From NCBI GenBank assembly GCA_002427745.1, contig DIYF01000019.1, positions 1 to 43,568 on the forward strand: 43,568 bases of DNA, in the 5' to 3' direction. Made by a program: the position numbers and the translations under genes. The stretch comes from Roseivirga sp. UBA6061. Lineage in GTDB: Bacteria > Bacteroidota > Bacteroidia > Cytophagales > Cyclobacteriaceae. Under the pieces are notes generated by a model, which did no database searches, had not been told where the DNA came from, and saw only the letters and a list, made by a program, of their open reading frames with translations. Shown one piece after another: positions 1 to 7,583 of this stretch. Every line of letters starts with the position of its first letter. Position 1 is the stretch's first letter.

Positions 1-1319
1 AACTGGGTTTTGAGTTGATCAGTGTACCTGCCAATAGCCAGGGAGAAGTACCTGATGCGGCTATTTCGCTGACAAGCCGAAAGATTGATGCGGTTTGCCA
101 GGTGGTGGATAACCTGACAGCAGCCGGTTATCCCAGTGTGGTAAAGGCGGCCAATGCCGCTAAAATACCCTATTTCAGTTTCGATCTGCCTCAGGTAGGT
201 GAGGGGGCCTTGCTGGTGCAAACCAGAGACTATTATGAAACAGGGGTTAACTCGGTAGACCTGGCTTTGCAGATTCTTGACGGTAAAAGCCCTGCTGATA
301 TTCCTTTTGATCATGGCCATAAAGTCCGTACCGATTTTGATGAGGCCGTGGCTGCAAATTTTGGAATCACCATCCCGGACGACATCAAAGCATTGAAAAC
401 AGCTGAGGATGCACTGGTAAAACCCGAAAAAGAGGTCAGGATCGCTTTTGTAGGTTTCTCCAATTCAGCCCCTGTCGATGAGGCCGAGCGAGGCGTGAAA
501 GATGTAATCAAGGAACTGGGTTGGGAAGACAAGGTGAAGATTGATGTCTATAATGCCCAAAGCGATATGACTTTGGTGACCAATATTCTGGACAATGTTG
601 TTGCGAAATCTTACGACCTCATCATGCCGGCCTGCACGCCTACTACACAGGCAGTAGCTCATAAAATTAAAGACACTCCTATTGTATTCAGTACAGTGGC
701 CGATCCGGTTTTTGCCGGCCTGGGTAAGAGCTTTACAGATCATCAGGAAAATCTGACCGGTATATCGGTACTGGCCAAGTTTCAGGAGACACTAAAGGTG
801 ATCAGACAAATCTATCCGGATGTCAGTAAAATAGGTACACTGTTCAATCCGGCAGAAGCCAACTCTGAGGCATCTAAGACCCACTTTGAGAAAGCAGCCA
901 AAGAAATGGGAATAGAGCTTATTACCGTCCCGGTAGGAGCCCCCGGAGAGCTGAGCGATGCCACGACAGCTCTGCTTTCTAAAGATATCGATGTTATGTG
1001 TCAGATCGTGGATAACCTTACAGCTTCCTCCTATTCAGGCATACTCAAGGAGGTGAACAAAACGGATATCCCCTATTTCACTTTTATGACCCAGCCTGTA
1101 GCCGATGGCGCTTTGCTGGCCATAGCTACGGACTATTATGAAAACGGAGCTGATGCCATGCATCTGGCTGCTAAAGTGATTTCCGGAATGAACACCCGGG
1201 ACATCCCCATGGAATATGTAGGAAAGAGTATTCTTTCGGTCAACCTGAAGACGGCCAGAAGATTAGGCGTGTCCATTCCTCAGGAAATTATCGACCGTGC
1301 AGACAATGTAATCAAATGA
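1..1319 (+). CDS. ABC transporter substrate-binding protein, tandem binding domains (5' partial)
   Basis: This is a periplasmic or lipid-anchored binding protein of the ABC_sub_bind (TrpX-like) family that should deliver a small ligand to the permease and ATPase encoded just downstream. The frame is open to the left edge, so the true start is outside the window; the TTG at 15 is not a credible start because the preceding codons (LGFE) continue the homology. The protein is an internal duplication. Residues encoded at about 3-400 repeat the C-terminal half of the domain encoded at about 435-1316: KIDAVCQVVDNLTA matches DIDVMCQIVDNLTA, and TRDYYETG matches TDYYENG. The second domain is complete and begins IAFVGFSNSAPVDEA. 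It shares an ATGA overlap with the next gene. The ligand is unknown: tryptophan or another amino acid is known for the family, and a nucleobase is conceivable given the NCS2 permease in this operon. Confidence 0.85.
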   Translation, partial: LGFELISVPANSQGEVPDAAISLTSRKIDAVCQVVDNLTAAGYPSVVKAANAAKIPYFSFDLPQVGEGALLVQTRDYYETGVNSVDLALQILDGKSPADIPFDHGHKVRTDFDEAVAANFGITIPDDIKALKTAEDALVKPEKEVRIAFVGFSNSAPVDEAERGVKDVIKELGWEDKVKIDVYNAQSDMTLVTNILDNVVAKSYDLIMPACTPTTQAVAHKIKDTPIVFSTVADPVFAGLGKSFTDHQENLTGISVLAKFQETLKVIRQIYPDVSKIGTLFNPAEANSEASKTHFEKAAKEMGIELITVPVGAPGELSDATTALLSKDIDVMCQIVDNLTASSYSGILKEVNKTDIPYFTFMTQPVADGALLAIATDYYENGADAMHLAAKVISGMNTRDIPMEYVGKSILSVNLKTARRLGVSIPQEIIDRADNVIK

Positions 1320-2536
1320 CAGTACTGGATATACATATCACCCCAAGAGAGGCTCGTCATGAGCTGGTGCTTAAAGGGCGCGTAGATGCCTTTGGCTCGC
1401 GAACGCTCGAAGAGGAAATCAGGGCACAGATGAAACTGGGCAGGCATGAGCTGATTCTCAATTTCCAGGAAGTTGATTTTATCAGTAGTGCCGGTATCCG
1501 GGTTTTTATCAAGTATTTCAAGGAGCTGAAAGCCATAGGAGGGGCCCTTTATGTATCGGAGCTTTCTGAGATGGTCAATACGGTTTTCGAGATGTCAGGC
1601 ATTGGCACCATGCTCAACAGGGCAGGGGCAGGTCTTACAGTAGACCAGAAGGCAGAAGGCATTAAGAAAGAGACTGATTCAGCACTGTACTACCTGATCG
1701 ATAATCAGCCTGATAACGAAATGAAGCTCCAGGTGAGCGGAGAACCGGGAAAGGTAAAACAGGCGGACTATGAGGAGCAGGATGTAACAGTTGAAAAATT
1801 TCCGGGAAACAAATACGGTATTGGTTTAGGCGCTCTGGGCAATTCATTCGCAAATACAGCATCACGCTTTGGAGAGCTGTTATCGGTTGGAGAGGCCGTT
1901 ATCTACCTGCCCACGGATGGTTCCAACAGTGCTGACTATATGGAAAGAAGCGGATCGCTGATTCCTGAGGCAGTTACTTTATCGAGTGTGAGCTTCCAGG
2001 GAGATTTCTCCAAGGTAGTGGGCTTCAGAGCCAAAGAAGGCGAACGTCATGTCGCCCTCGATGACCTGGCGAAAGACCTGCTGGAAATGGGGAATTCAGA
2101 TACTGTCGGGGTAGTCATTGTGGCAGAAACCACCGGTCTGGTAGGTTGCAGTCTTAATGTCTCACCGGTAAAAGGTCAGCGTTCTCCCTTCGCTTTTCCC
2201 GGCATTAAGGAAGATATGAACTTCACAACCGAGCCGGAGCATGACGGGTGCATTGCTGTAATCACCGGTATTGTACATAAGGGAGTGGAGGCACTTAAGC
2301 CATTTTCCAGCTCGGTGTCCGGCACTGAACTGAGCTCGCATTTCCATGCTGCCGCTTTCAGTTTTCATCCCCTGAAGAAGAATAGCAGTGATCTTGATAA
2401 CACGGTTAAAACCCTTCTGGCCCATGACAAGCTGGTAGATGTGCTGCATCTGTTAAATGATAACCGCCCCATGGGCAACGGTCAAAGTTGTTTCACTAAA
2501 GGCACCTGCTGGATCGGGAGCATCCATTCAAATTAG
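1316..2536 (+). CDS. STAS-domain protein with unrecognised C-terminal domain
   Basis: Residues 1 to about 103 form a STAS domain like the anti-sigma-factor antagonists RsbV and SpoIIAA, with the helix-start motif DFISSAGIRVF at residues 54-64. The candidate phosphorylated serine is S57 or S58. The remaining 300 residues (PGNKYGIGLGALGNSF onward) resemble no domain I can name; they look like a soluble alpha/beta domain with no membrane segment. The start ATG overlaps the stop of the binding protein (ATGA), and the stop lies 5 bases before the permease start. A STAS domain inside an ABC-transporter operon suggests that the transporter status is reported to, or controlled by, the partner-switching proteins encoded at the operon end. 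That is inference from context. Confidence 0.8.
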   Translation: MTVLDIHITPREARHELVLKGRVDAFGSRTLEEEIRAQMKLGRHELILNFQEVDFISSAGIRVFIKYFKELKAIGGALYVSELSEMVNTVFEMSGIGTMLNRAGAGLTVDQKAEGIKKETDSALYYLIDNQPDNEMKLQVSGEPGKVKQADYEEQDVTVEKFPGNKYGIGLGALGNSFANTASRFGELLSVGEAVIYLPTDGSNSADYMERSGSLIPEAVTLSSVSFQGDFSKVVGFRAKEGERHVALDDLAKDLLEMGNSDTVGVVIVAETTGLVGCSLNVSPVKGQRSPFAFPGIKEDMNFTTEPEHDGCIAVITGIVHKGVEALKPFSSSVSGTELSSHFHAAAFSFHPLKKNSSDLDNTVKTLLAHDKLVDVLHLLNDNRPMGNGQSCFTKGTCWIGSIHSN

Positions 2537-2541
2537 TCAAT

Positions 2542-3471
2542 ATGTCACTGTTACTCGGATCACTTACTATCGGAATCATACTGGCACTGCTGGCATTGGG
2601 GGTGTTTGTTACATTCAAGGTATTCCACTTTCCCGATCTTACCACTGAGGGGTCGGTTACTTTTGGTGCGGCTATCGCTGCCATCCTCATCGTCAATGAT
2701 GTTCATCCGCTGGTTGCTACAGGTATTGCCTTTTCAGGCGGCTTTATTGCAGGTATGGTTACGGGTGTGCTGCATACCCGCTTTAAGCTCAATGGTTTGC
2801 TATCTGGTATTCTCGTCATGACGGCACTGTATTCTGTGAATCTCCATGTCATGGGAAAGAGTAATATTCCTTTGCTTACAGACACTACCTTAATCACCTA
2901 CTTCGAAAGCTGGGGTGGTGAAGGGCAGGTAAATGTGCTTGGCTGGCTGGTGCCTGCCAGCGACCTTTCCGTGCTGGCCTCGGTACTGGCCATTGTGGTA
3001 CTCGTTTCACTGGCTCTCCACTTATTTCTGAAAACCAACATAGGTGTATCGCTCAGAGCGGCAGGTAACAACAAGCAAATGGTGAGAGCCCTGGGTATTA
3101 ACCCGGATACGTACATGATTTTCAGCATTGCCCTGAGTAACGGACTGATTGCGGCAGCAGGAGCTTTGCTGGCACAATACCAGGGTTTTGCCGATGTGCA
3201 GATGGGTATCGGAATGATAGTATGGGGACTGGCCAGTGTTATCATTGGCGAAGTGCTTATTAAGAATAAGAGTGTGGGCTATCTCATTGTAGGAGCGGTC
3301 ATGGGCTCTGTGATTTTCAGATTACTGGTGGCCATTACCCTGCGCTGGGGTATGAATCCAAACGACCTCAAGCTTATCACGGCAGTGTTCGTACTGATTG
3401 CTCTGGTGGTTCCGGGTTATCTCACACAGGCAAAAAATAAAAGAAAGGATAAGAAGACGGACTATGCTTAA
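2542..3471 (+). CDS. ABC transporter permease (branched-chain amino acid/TrpY-like family)
   Basis: This integral membrane permease of the BPD_transp_2 type should form the channel for the binding protein encoded upstream. It has about eight or nine hydrophobic segments from the N-terminus (LLLGSLTIGIILALLALGVF) to residue 295, then a short basic tail (AKNKRKDKK). The family hallmarks are a DLTTEGSVTFGAA segment after the first helix and a cytoplasmic loop containing LRAAGNNKQMVRALGINPDT, which contacts the ATPase. Length (309 residues) fits the family. The gene overlaps the ATPase gene by 8 bases, so the two are probably translationally coupled. Confidence 0.9.
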   Translation: MSLLLGSLTIGIILALLALGVFVTFKVFHFPDLTTEGSVTFGAAIAAILIVNDVHPLVATGIAFSGGFIAGMVTGVLHTRFKLNGLLSGILVMTALYSVNLHVMGKSNIPLLTDTTLITYFESWGGEGQVNVLGWLVPASDLSVLASVLAIVVLVSLALHLFLKTNIGVSLRAAGNNKQMVRALGINPDTYMIFSIALSNGLIAAAGALLAQYQGFADVQMGIGMIVWGLASVIIGEVLIKNKSVGYLIVGAVMGSVIFRLLVAITLRWGMNPNDLKLITAVFVLIALVVPGYLTQAKNKRKDKKTDYA

Positions 3472-4276
3472 GATTGAAAACATATACAAGGCTTTCAATC
3501 CCAATACGGCCAATGAAGTCCGGGCATTGAAGGGCGTAACCATTGATATTCAGGAAGGCGACTTCGTGTGTGTCCTGGGTACCAACGGATCAGGTAAATC
3601 TACTTTGCTCAATGCAGTAGCCGGGTCTTTCTATGTAGATCATGGCAGCATCAACTTGAATGGTGTGGATCTGACCAAAATGCCCGAGTACAAGCGGGCC
3701 AGTCAGATAGGCAGGGTATTCCAGAACCCCTTCAGCGGTACAGCGCCTGATATGACCATTGCTGAGAACATTGCCATTGCTGCCAAACGCGGCAAAACCA
3801 AAGACCTGAAAAAGGCACTTTCCGGCAACAGAGTAAGCGAATTTGTCGGAGCGGTAAGCTCCCTGAAAATGGGGCTGGAAGATCGACTTGAAAACCCGAT
3901 TGGAAAGCTCTCAGGAGGACAACGCCAGGCCCTGACCTTGCTGATGGCTACCTGGCTTAAGCCGGAACTCTTACTTCTTGATGAACATACAGCGGCTCTG
4001 GATCCAAAGACAGCCGCCAAAGTGATAGAGCTGACCAAAGCCATCATTGAGCGAGACCAGCTGACTACCCTGATGGTAACTCATTCGATGCAGCAGGCCG
4101 TGAACCTGGGCAACCGTATTCTCATGATGCACAATGGCAAGCTGGCTTACGATATCAGCAGTGATGAGAAGAAACACCTGAGGGTGAAAGATCTGTATGC
4201 GCTTTTTGATGAAATCAGAAAGAAAGAGCAAATGGACGAATCTGTGGCAAACATAATCAGCGAACAATATATATAG
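3464..4276 (+). CDS. ABC transporter ATP-binding protein
   Basis: This is the cytoplasmic ATPase that powers the preceding permease. The ATG at 3464 (MLKIENIYKAFNPN) was chosen because it gives the standard N-terminus; longer readings run deep into the permease gene. The motifs are complete: Walker A GTNGSGKST near residue 40, Q-loop QNPFSGT, signature LSGGQRQ, Walker B LLLLDEHTAALD and the switch His in VTHSMQQA. The EHTAALD D-loop variant is typical of the ATPases paired with TrpX-like binding proteins. The next gene starts directly after the stop codon. Predicted length is 270 residues. Confidence 0.93.
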   Translation: MLKIENIYKAFNPNTANEVRALKGVTIDIQEGDFVCVLGTNGSGKSTLLNAVAGSFYVDHGSINLNGVDLTKMPEYKRASQIGRVFQNPFSGTAPDMTIAENIAIAAKRGKTKDLKKALSGNRVSEFVGAVSSLKMGLEDRLENPIGKLSGGQRQALTLLMATWLKPELLLLDEHTAALDPKTAAKVIELTKAIIERDQLTTLMVTHSMQQAVNLGNRILMMHNGKLAYDISSDEKKHLRVKDLYALFDEIRKKEQMDESVANIISEQYI

Positions 4277-5983
4277 GTGAGCAACGCAAAACTTCTATAC
4301 GGTATCAATGACGAGCCAGGCTTCTGGAAGTCAGTTTTTTTAGGGCTTCAGCACGTGATGCTGGTCTTCAGCGGATCAGTCCTGATGCCGGTAGTGATTT
4401 GCCGTTCTACCGGTACCTCGGCAGAACAGACAGAGTACATCATTTTTGCCACGATCATTATCACAGCCGTTTCTTCCTTTATCCAGGTAAGGCGTTTTGG
4501 TAAGATCGGTGCGGGATACCTGCTTTTTATGGGCTCCAGTGGTGCCTACTGGGGTGCCGTGGCAACGGCTGTGAACCTGCATGGCTGGGATCTTGTAGCG
4601 GTGCTCAGTATCCTGTCAGCACCGATAGAGTTACTCTTGTCCTACTTCTACCGTCACCTCCGCAAAATCATTACCCCTGTTGTGGGAGGCACAGTGATCA
4701 TCGTGATCGGTATTTCTTTGTTGCCTATCATGATGGAGCTCTGGGTAGGTAAGCCGGATGCAGTCGATTACTTTTCCTGGAAGAGGCTCCTTATTGGCGG
4801 AGTCACACTGGCGATCACCATTGCCGTGGCGCTGAACAGAAACAGAAATCTGAGGCTCTGGAGTATTCTCATTGGTATTGGTATGGGTGTGCTCTTATCG
4901 ATTGGCCTTGACTATCTGGATACCAGCCAGATTGTGAATCAGGACTGGATTGGTCTTCCTGAAGGTGACTGGCCGGGCTTTTACATGGACTTCAGTCCTT
5001 CCACACTCTCCCTGCTGCTTATTTTTATGGTAGCCACCTTTGCCAGTACCATTGAGAGTATTGGTGACTGTATCTCGGTACAAAAGATTTCGGATCCTGA
5101 TTTCAAAAAGGTAGACTATAAAAGTGTACAGGGTTGCCTGTATGGAGATGGAGTTGGCAATATGATGGCCGGTGTGTTAGGTACCGTGCCCAATACCACC
5201 TATTCAGGAAATATTGCAGCCATTGAACTGACCGGTGTAGCAGCTAAAAAGGTGGGGTACTACGGTGCTGCCATTCTGGTGCTGATGGCCTTCTTCCCCA
5301 AGGTGGCCTATTTTATCGCCTACATTCCCGATCCCGTTTTAGGTGGTGCCAACCTGTTGTTTTTGAGTACCCTCCTGAGTGTGGGCATTCGCCTGATCAA
5401 TCAACATGGGCTCACTTATAAGACGAGCCTGATTACCGGCTTCTCACTGGCTATGGGGCTGCTTGCATCCATAGGACTGCTTTATCCGGCAGGTGTGGAG
5501 AGCGGTCTCAGCGTCTTGCTCAATGATGGTATTGCCGTTTCCGGTCTCACCGCCATTGGGTTGAATGCGATCATGCTGGCCTCTCAGAAGCGACCACGCA
5601 AAATTGTACTGGCCAAGAAACAGAGCCTTATAGAAGAGATTGCTCCGCGAATAGACAGCGTCAAAAATAAACTGGGTATTACGGAAAGCCAGGTGCTGAA
5701 GCTCAACCTGTCTATTGAAGAAATTTTTGCCTATATGTGTGAAAACACACAGGATGAAGAAGGCAAGGTGACGATCAAGGTGCTCAATGATGAGGACAGT
5801 CTGAAGGTGGATATCACCGATTCGGAGAAAATCGAAGACCTTGATTTACATGACCGGGCAGATCAGGTGCTGGAAGACCAGCCCGAAAAGCTGGGACTAC
5901 TGCTTGTAAAGAAACTTACGTCCCGCTTTGAGCACCTCGAGATTTCGGGACATAACTATATCAGTATTGAAATCAATGAGTAA
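4277..5983 (+). CDS. NCS2 uracil/xanthine-type permease fused to a GHKL (RsbW-like) ATPase domain
   Basis: Residues 1 to about 440 form an NCS2 nucleobase:cation symporter. The start YGINDEPGF and LGLQHVMLVFSG, the motif ESIGDCISVQKI, and GVLGTVPNTTYSGNIAAIELTG are family signatures, and about 14 hydrophobic segments are visible. Residues from about 460 to 568 are a GHKL/HATPase domain of the anti-sigma kinase type: an N-box-like LSIEEIFAYMCEN and a C-terminal LGLLLVKKLTSRF. Compared with the RsbW-like protein at 15467 (CLEEALTNVIFYAY), the usual Asn of the N box is less clear, so ATP binding is uncertain. The start is GTG, one base after the ATPase stop. The fusion suggests that substrate transport or binding is coupled to a partner switch. 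The substrate is not known. Confidence 0.88.
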   Translation: MSNAKLLYGINDEPGFWKSVFLGLQHVMLVFSGSVLMPVVICRSTGTSAEQTEYIIFATIIITAVSSFIQVRRFGKIGAGYLLFMGSSGAYWGAVATAVNLHGWDLVAVLSILSAPIELLLSYFYRHLRKIITPVVGGTVIIVIGISLLPIMMELWVGKPDAVDYFSWKRLLIGGVTLAITIAVALNRNRNLRLWSILIGIGMGVLLSIGLDYLDTSQIVNQDWIGLPEGDWPGFYMDFSPSTLSLLLIFMVATFASTIESIGDCISVQKISDPDFKKVDYKSVQGCLYGDGVGNMMAGVLGTVPNTTYSGNIAAIELTGVAAKKVGYYGAAILVLMAFFPKVAYFIAYIPDPVLGGANLLFLSTLLSVGIRLINQHGLTYKTSLITGFSLAMGLLASIGLLYPAGVESGLSVLLNDGIAVSGLTAIGLNAIMLASQKRPRKIVLAKKQSLIEEIAPRIDSVKNKLGITESQVLKLNLSIEEIFAYMCENTQDEEGKVTIKVLNDEDSLKVDITDSEKIEDLDLHDRADQVLEDQPEKLGLLLVKKLTSRFEHLEISGHNYISIEINE

Positions 5984-7583
5984 GAGACTGCTGACCATAT
6001 CGACCCTTGTATTGCTCCTCATTTCAGTAGCCATGGTATTTCTGTATCTCCGGAGTCAATCTACCTTGCAACAGCTCAGAGCTGATAATCAGAACATGAC
6101 CGGTCAGATAGAAGAGTCGGTTGAGAAGCAGCGGGATGCCATCATTCAGCGCAGAATCTCAGAGCAGCTGGAGAACATAGCAAGGGAGCAGAAGAACCTG
6201 ACCGAGGAACAAACGCGGTTTGCCATTCAACAACGTACCATTGCAGAAGCAAGACAGGCCGAGGCCGTAAAGCAACGGCTTAAGGCAGACTCAGCCACCA
6301 CCGAAGCCGTTAATGCCCTGAACGAAGCAGAGAGCCAGCGTCAGATCGCGATTGAGCAAAAAGACATAGCCGAACTGGAAAGACTCAAATCAGAGGCGGC
6401 TGAAAAGAGAGCCGATACCCTGCGTCAACTCGCTTTAAGTCAGGCCCTTTCCATCCAGGCCAGCAGCCAGCAGGAAGGTGGCGACTCAGAACTGGCCGCT
6501 ATGCTGGCTACCATGGGCTGGAATTTTGCCATCCAGAATGAAGGTGATCCTTATCAGCCTGACCTGTTTGGCGCCCTGAAAAAATCATCTGAAGAAAATA
6601 TGGTGCTAAGAGGGCACACCGGTTATATCAGGAGCCTGGCGGTATCTGGCGCAAACCAGGCAGATTTCCTTGTTTCTGCCAGTCAGGAAGGCGAGATTCT
6701 GGGCTGGAAACGCAATGGTGAAAGCTTTGAGCAACAAGAGATTTTCAGAGATAAGGCTCATGACTTCAGACAGGTAGCCATTAATGACGATGCAACCTAC
6801 GTGGCTGGCGGGGCCATGAATGGTGTTATTCTCATTATAAGTAACCCTCAGGCCAGCCCTGAATCCGTTCCCTTCAGCCTTACCAGTGCACCTATTTCGG
6901 GTCTGGTGTTCAGAGGCAAAACAGATTTGCTTTACACTGACAGAAATGGTGTAGTGGGCAGCATTAAGCTGGTGGAAGGCTATCCGCATGAGTATATCTA
7001 TAAACATGAAAAACCTGTTCGGGCCATAACTCTGGCTGAAAACAGCAGAGAACTTATCCTGGCAGATGACGCAGGAGAGGTACTAAGCCTTGATCTTGAA
7101 ACGGGCCAGGCAACCAGGCTTTTGAAGCTGGAAAGCACCATCGGTGCATTGGCGCAGAGTGCCGGAGGCACCCTGGCCATTGGTACGGAAGATGGCAGAA
7201 TCAATATTTTTAACAGAAATACCCGGCAAACCACAGAACTGGTGGGGCACCTGTCCATGGTGAATGGCCTTGTCTTTTCGGGTGAGGTACTCTTATCAGT
7301 AAGCTATGACCAGACGGTGAGACTGTGGAATCTGGATAGCTCCAATTCAGAGTCCTTACTGGTGAACCGGCTTGACCGCTGGGGCTATGGCCTGGCGCTG
7401 CTAAGCAATGGTACTGAGGTAGCGTCTGCAGGTGCCGATCGCACCATACGCATTGACACCATAGACCCTGAGGTACTCGCTGCCAAGGTCAGGGCGAGGG
7501 TAAAACGGGATTTTACAAGAGAAGAATGGTCTCAGTTTATTGGAGAAGGAAATACATATCAAAGCATAACCGGGAAAAGATGA
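5976..7583 (+). CDS. Membrane-anchored coiled-coil and WD40-repeat protein
   Basis: An N-terminal membrane anchor (LLTISTLVLLLISVAMVFLYL, about residues 5-25) is followed by a long charged, Gln/Glu/Ala-rich coiled coil to about residue 170. A beta-propeller of WD40-like repeats then runs to about residue 510. The clearest repeats are GHTGYIRSLAVS and GHLSMVNGLVFSG ending in VRLWNL; others are degenerate. Similar coiled-coil/WD40 architecture occurs in Bacteroidota proteins thought to act as scaffolds. The ATG at 5976 is preferred because it overlaps the NCS2 stop by 8 bases and places the membrane anchor at the N-terminus. Predicted length is 535 residues. It shares ATGA with the next gene. 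No enzymatic motif is visible; a scaffold or sensor role is inferred. Confidence 0.8.
   Translation: MSKRLLTISTLVLLLISVAMVFLYLRSQSTLQQLRADNQNMTGQIEESVEKQRDAIIQRRISEQLENIAREQKNLTEEQTRFAIQQRTIAEARQAEAVKQRLKADSATTEAVNALNEAESQRQIAIEQKDIAELERLKSEAAEKRADTLRQLALSQALSIQASSQQEGGDSELAAMLATMGWNFAIQNEGDPYQPDLFGALKKSSEENMVLRGHTGYIRSLAVSGANQADFLVSASQEGEILGWKRNGESFEQQEIFRDKAHDFRQVAINDDATYVAGGAMNGVILIISNPQASPESVPFSLTSAPISGLVFRGKTDLLYTDRNGVVGSIKLVEGYPHEYIYKHEKPVRAITLAENSRELILADDAGEVLSLDLETGQATRLLKLESTIGALAQSAGGTLAIGTEDGRINIFNRNTRQTTELVGHLSMVNGLVFSGEVLLSVSYDQTVRLWNLDSSNSESLLVNRLDRWGYGLALLSNGTEVASAGADRTIRIDTIDPEVLAAKVRARVKRDFTREEWSQFIGEGNTYQSITGKR

Noticed and set aside
15..17. TTG at 15 as the start of the first gene
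   Set aside because: The codons before it (LGFE) continue the similarity with the second binding domain, so the gene runs in from outside the window.
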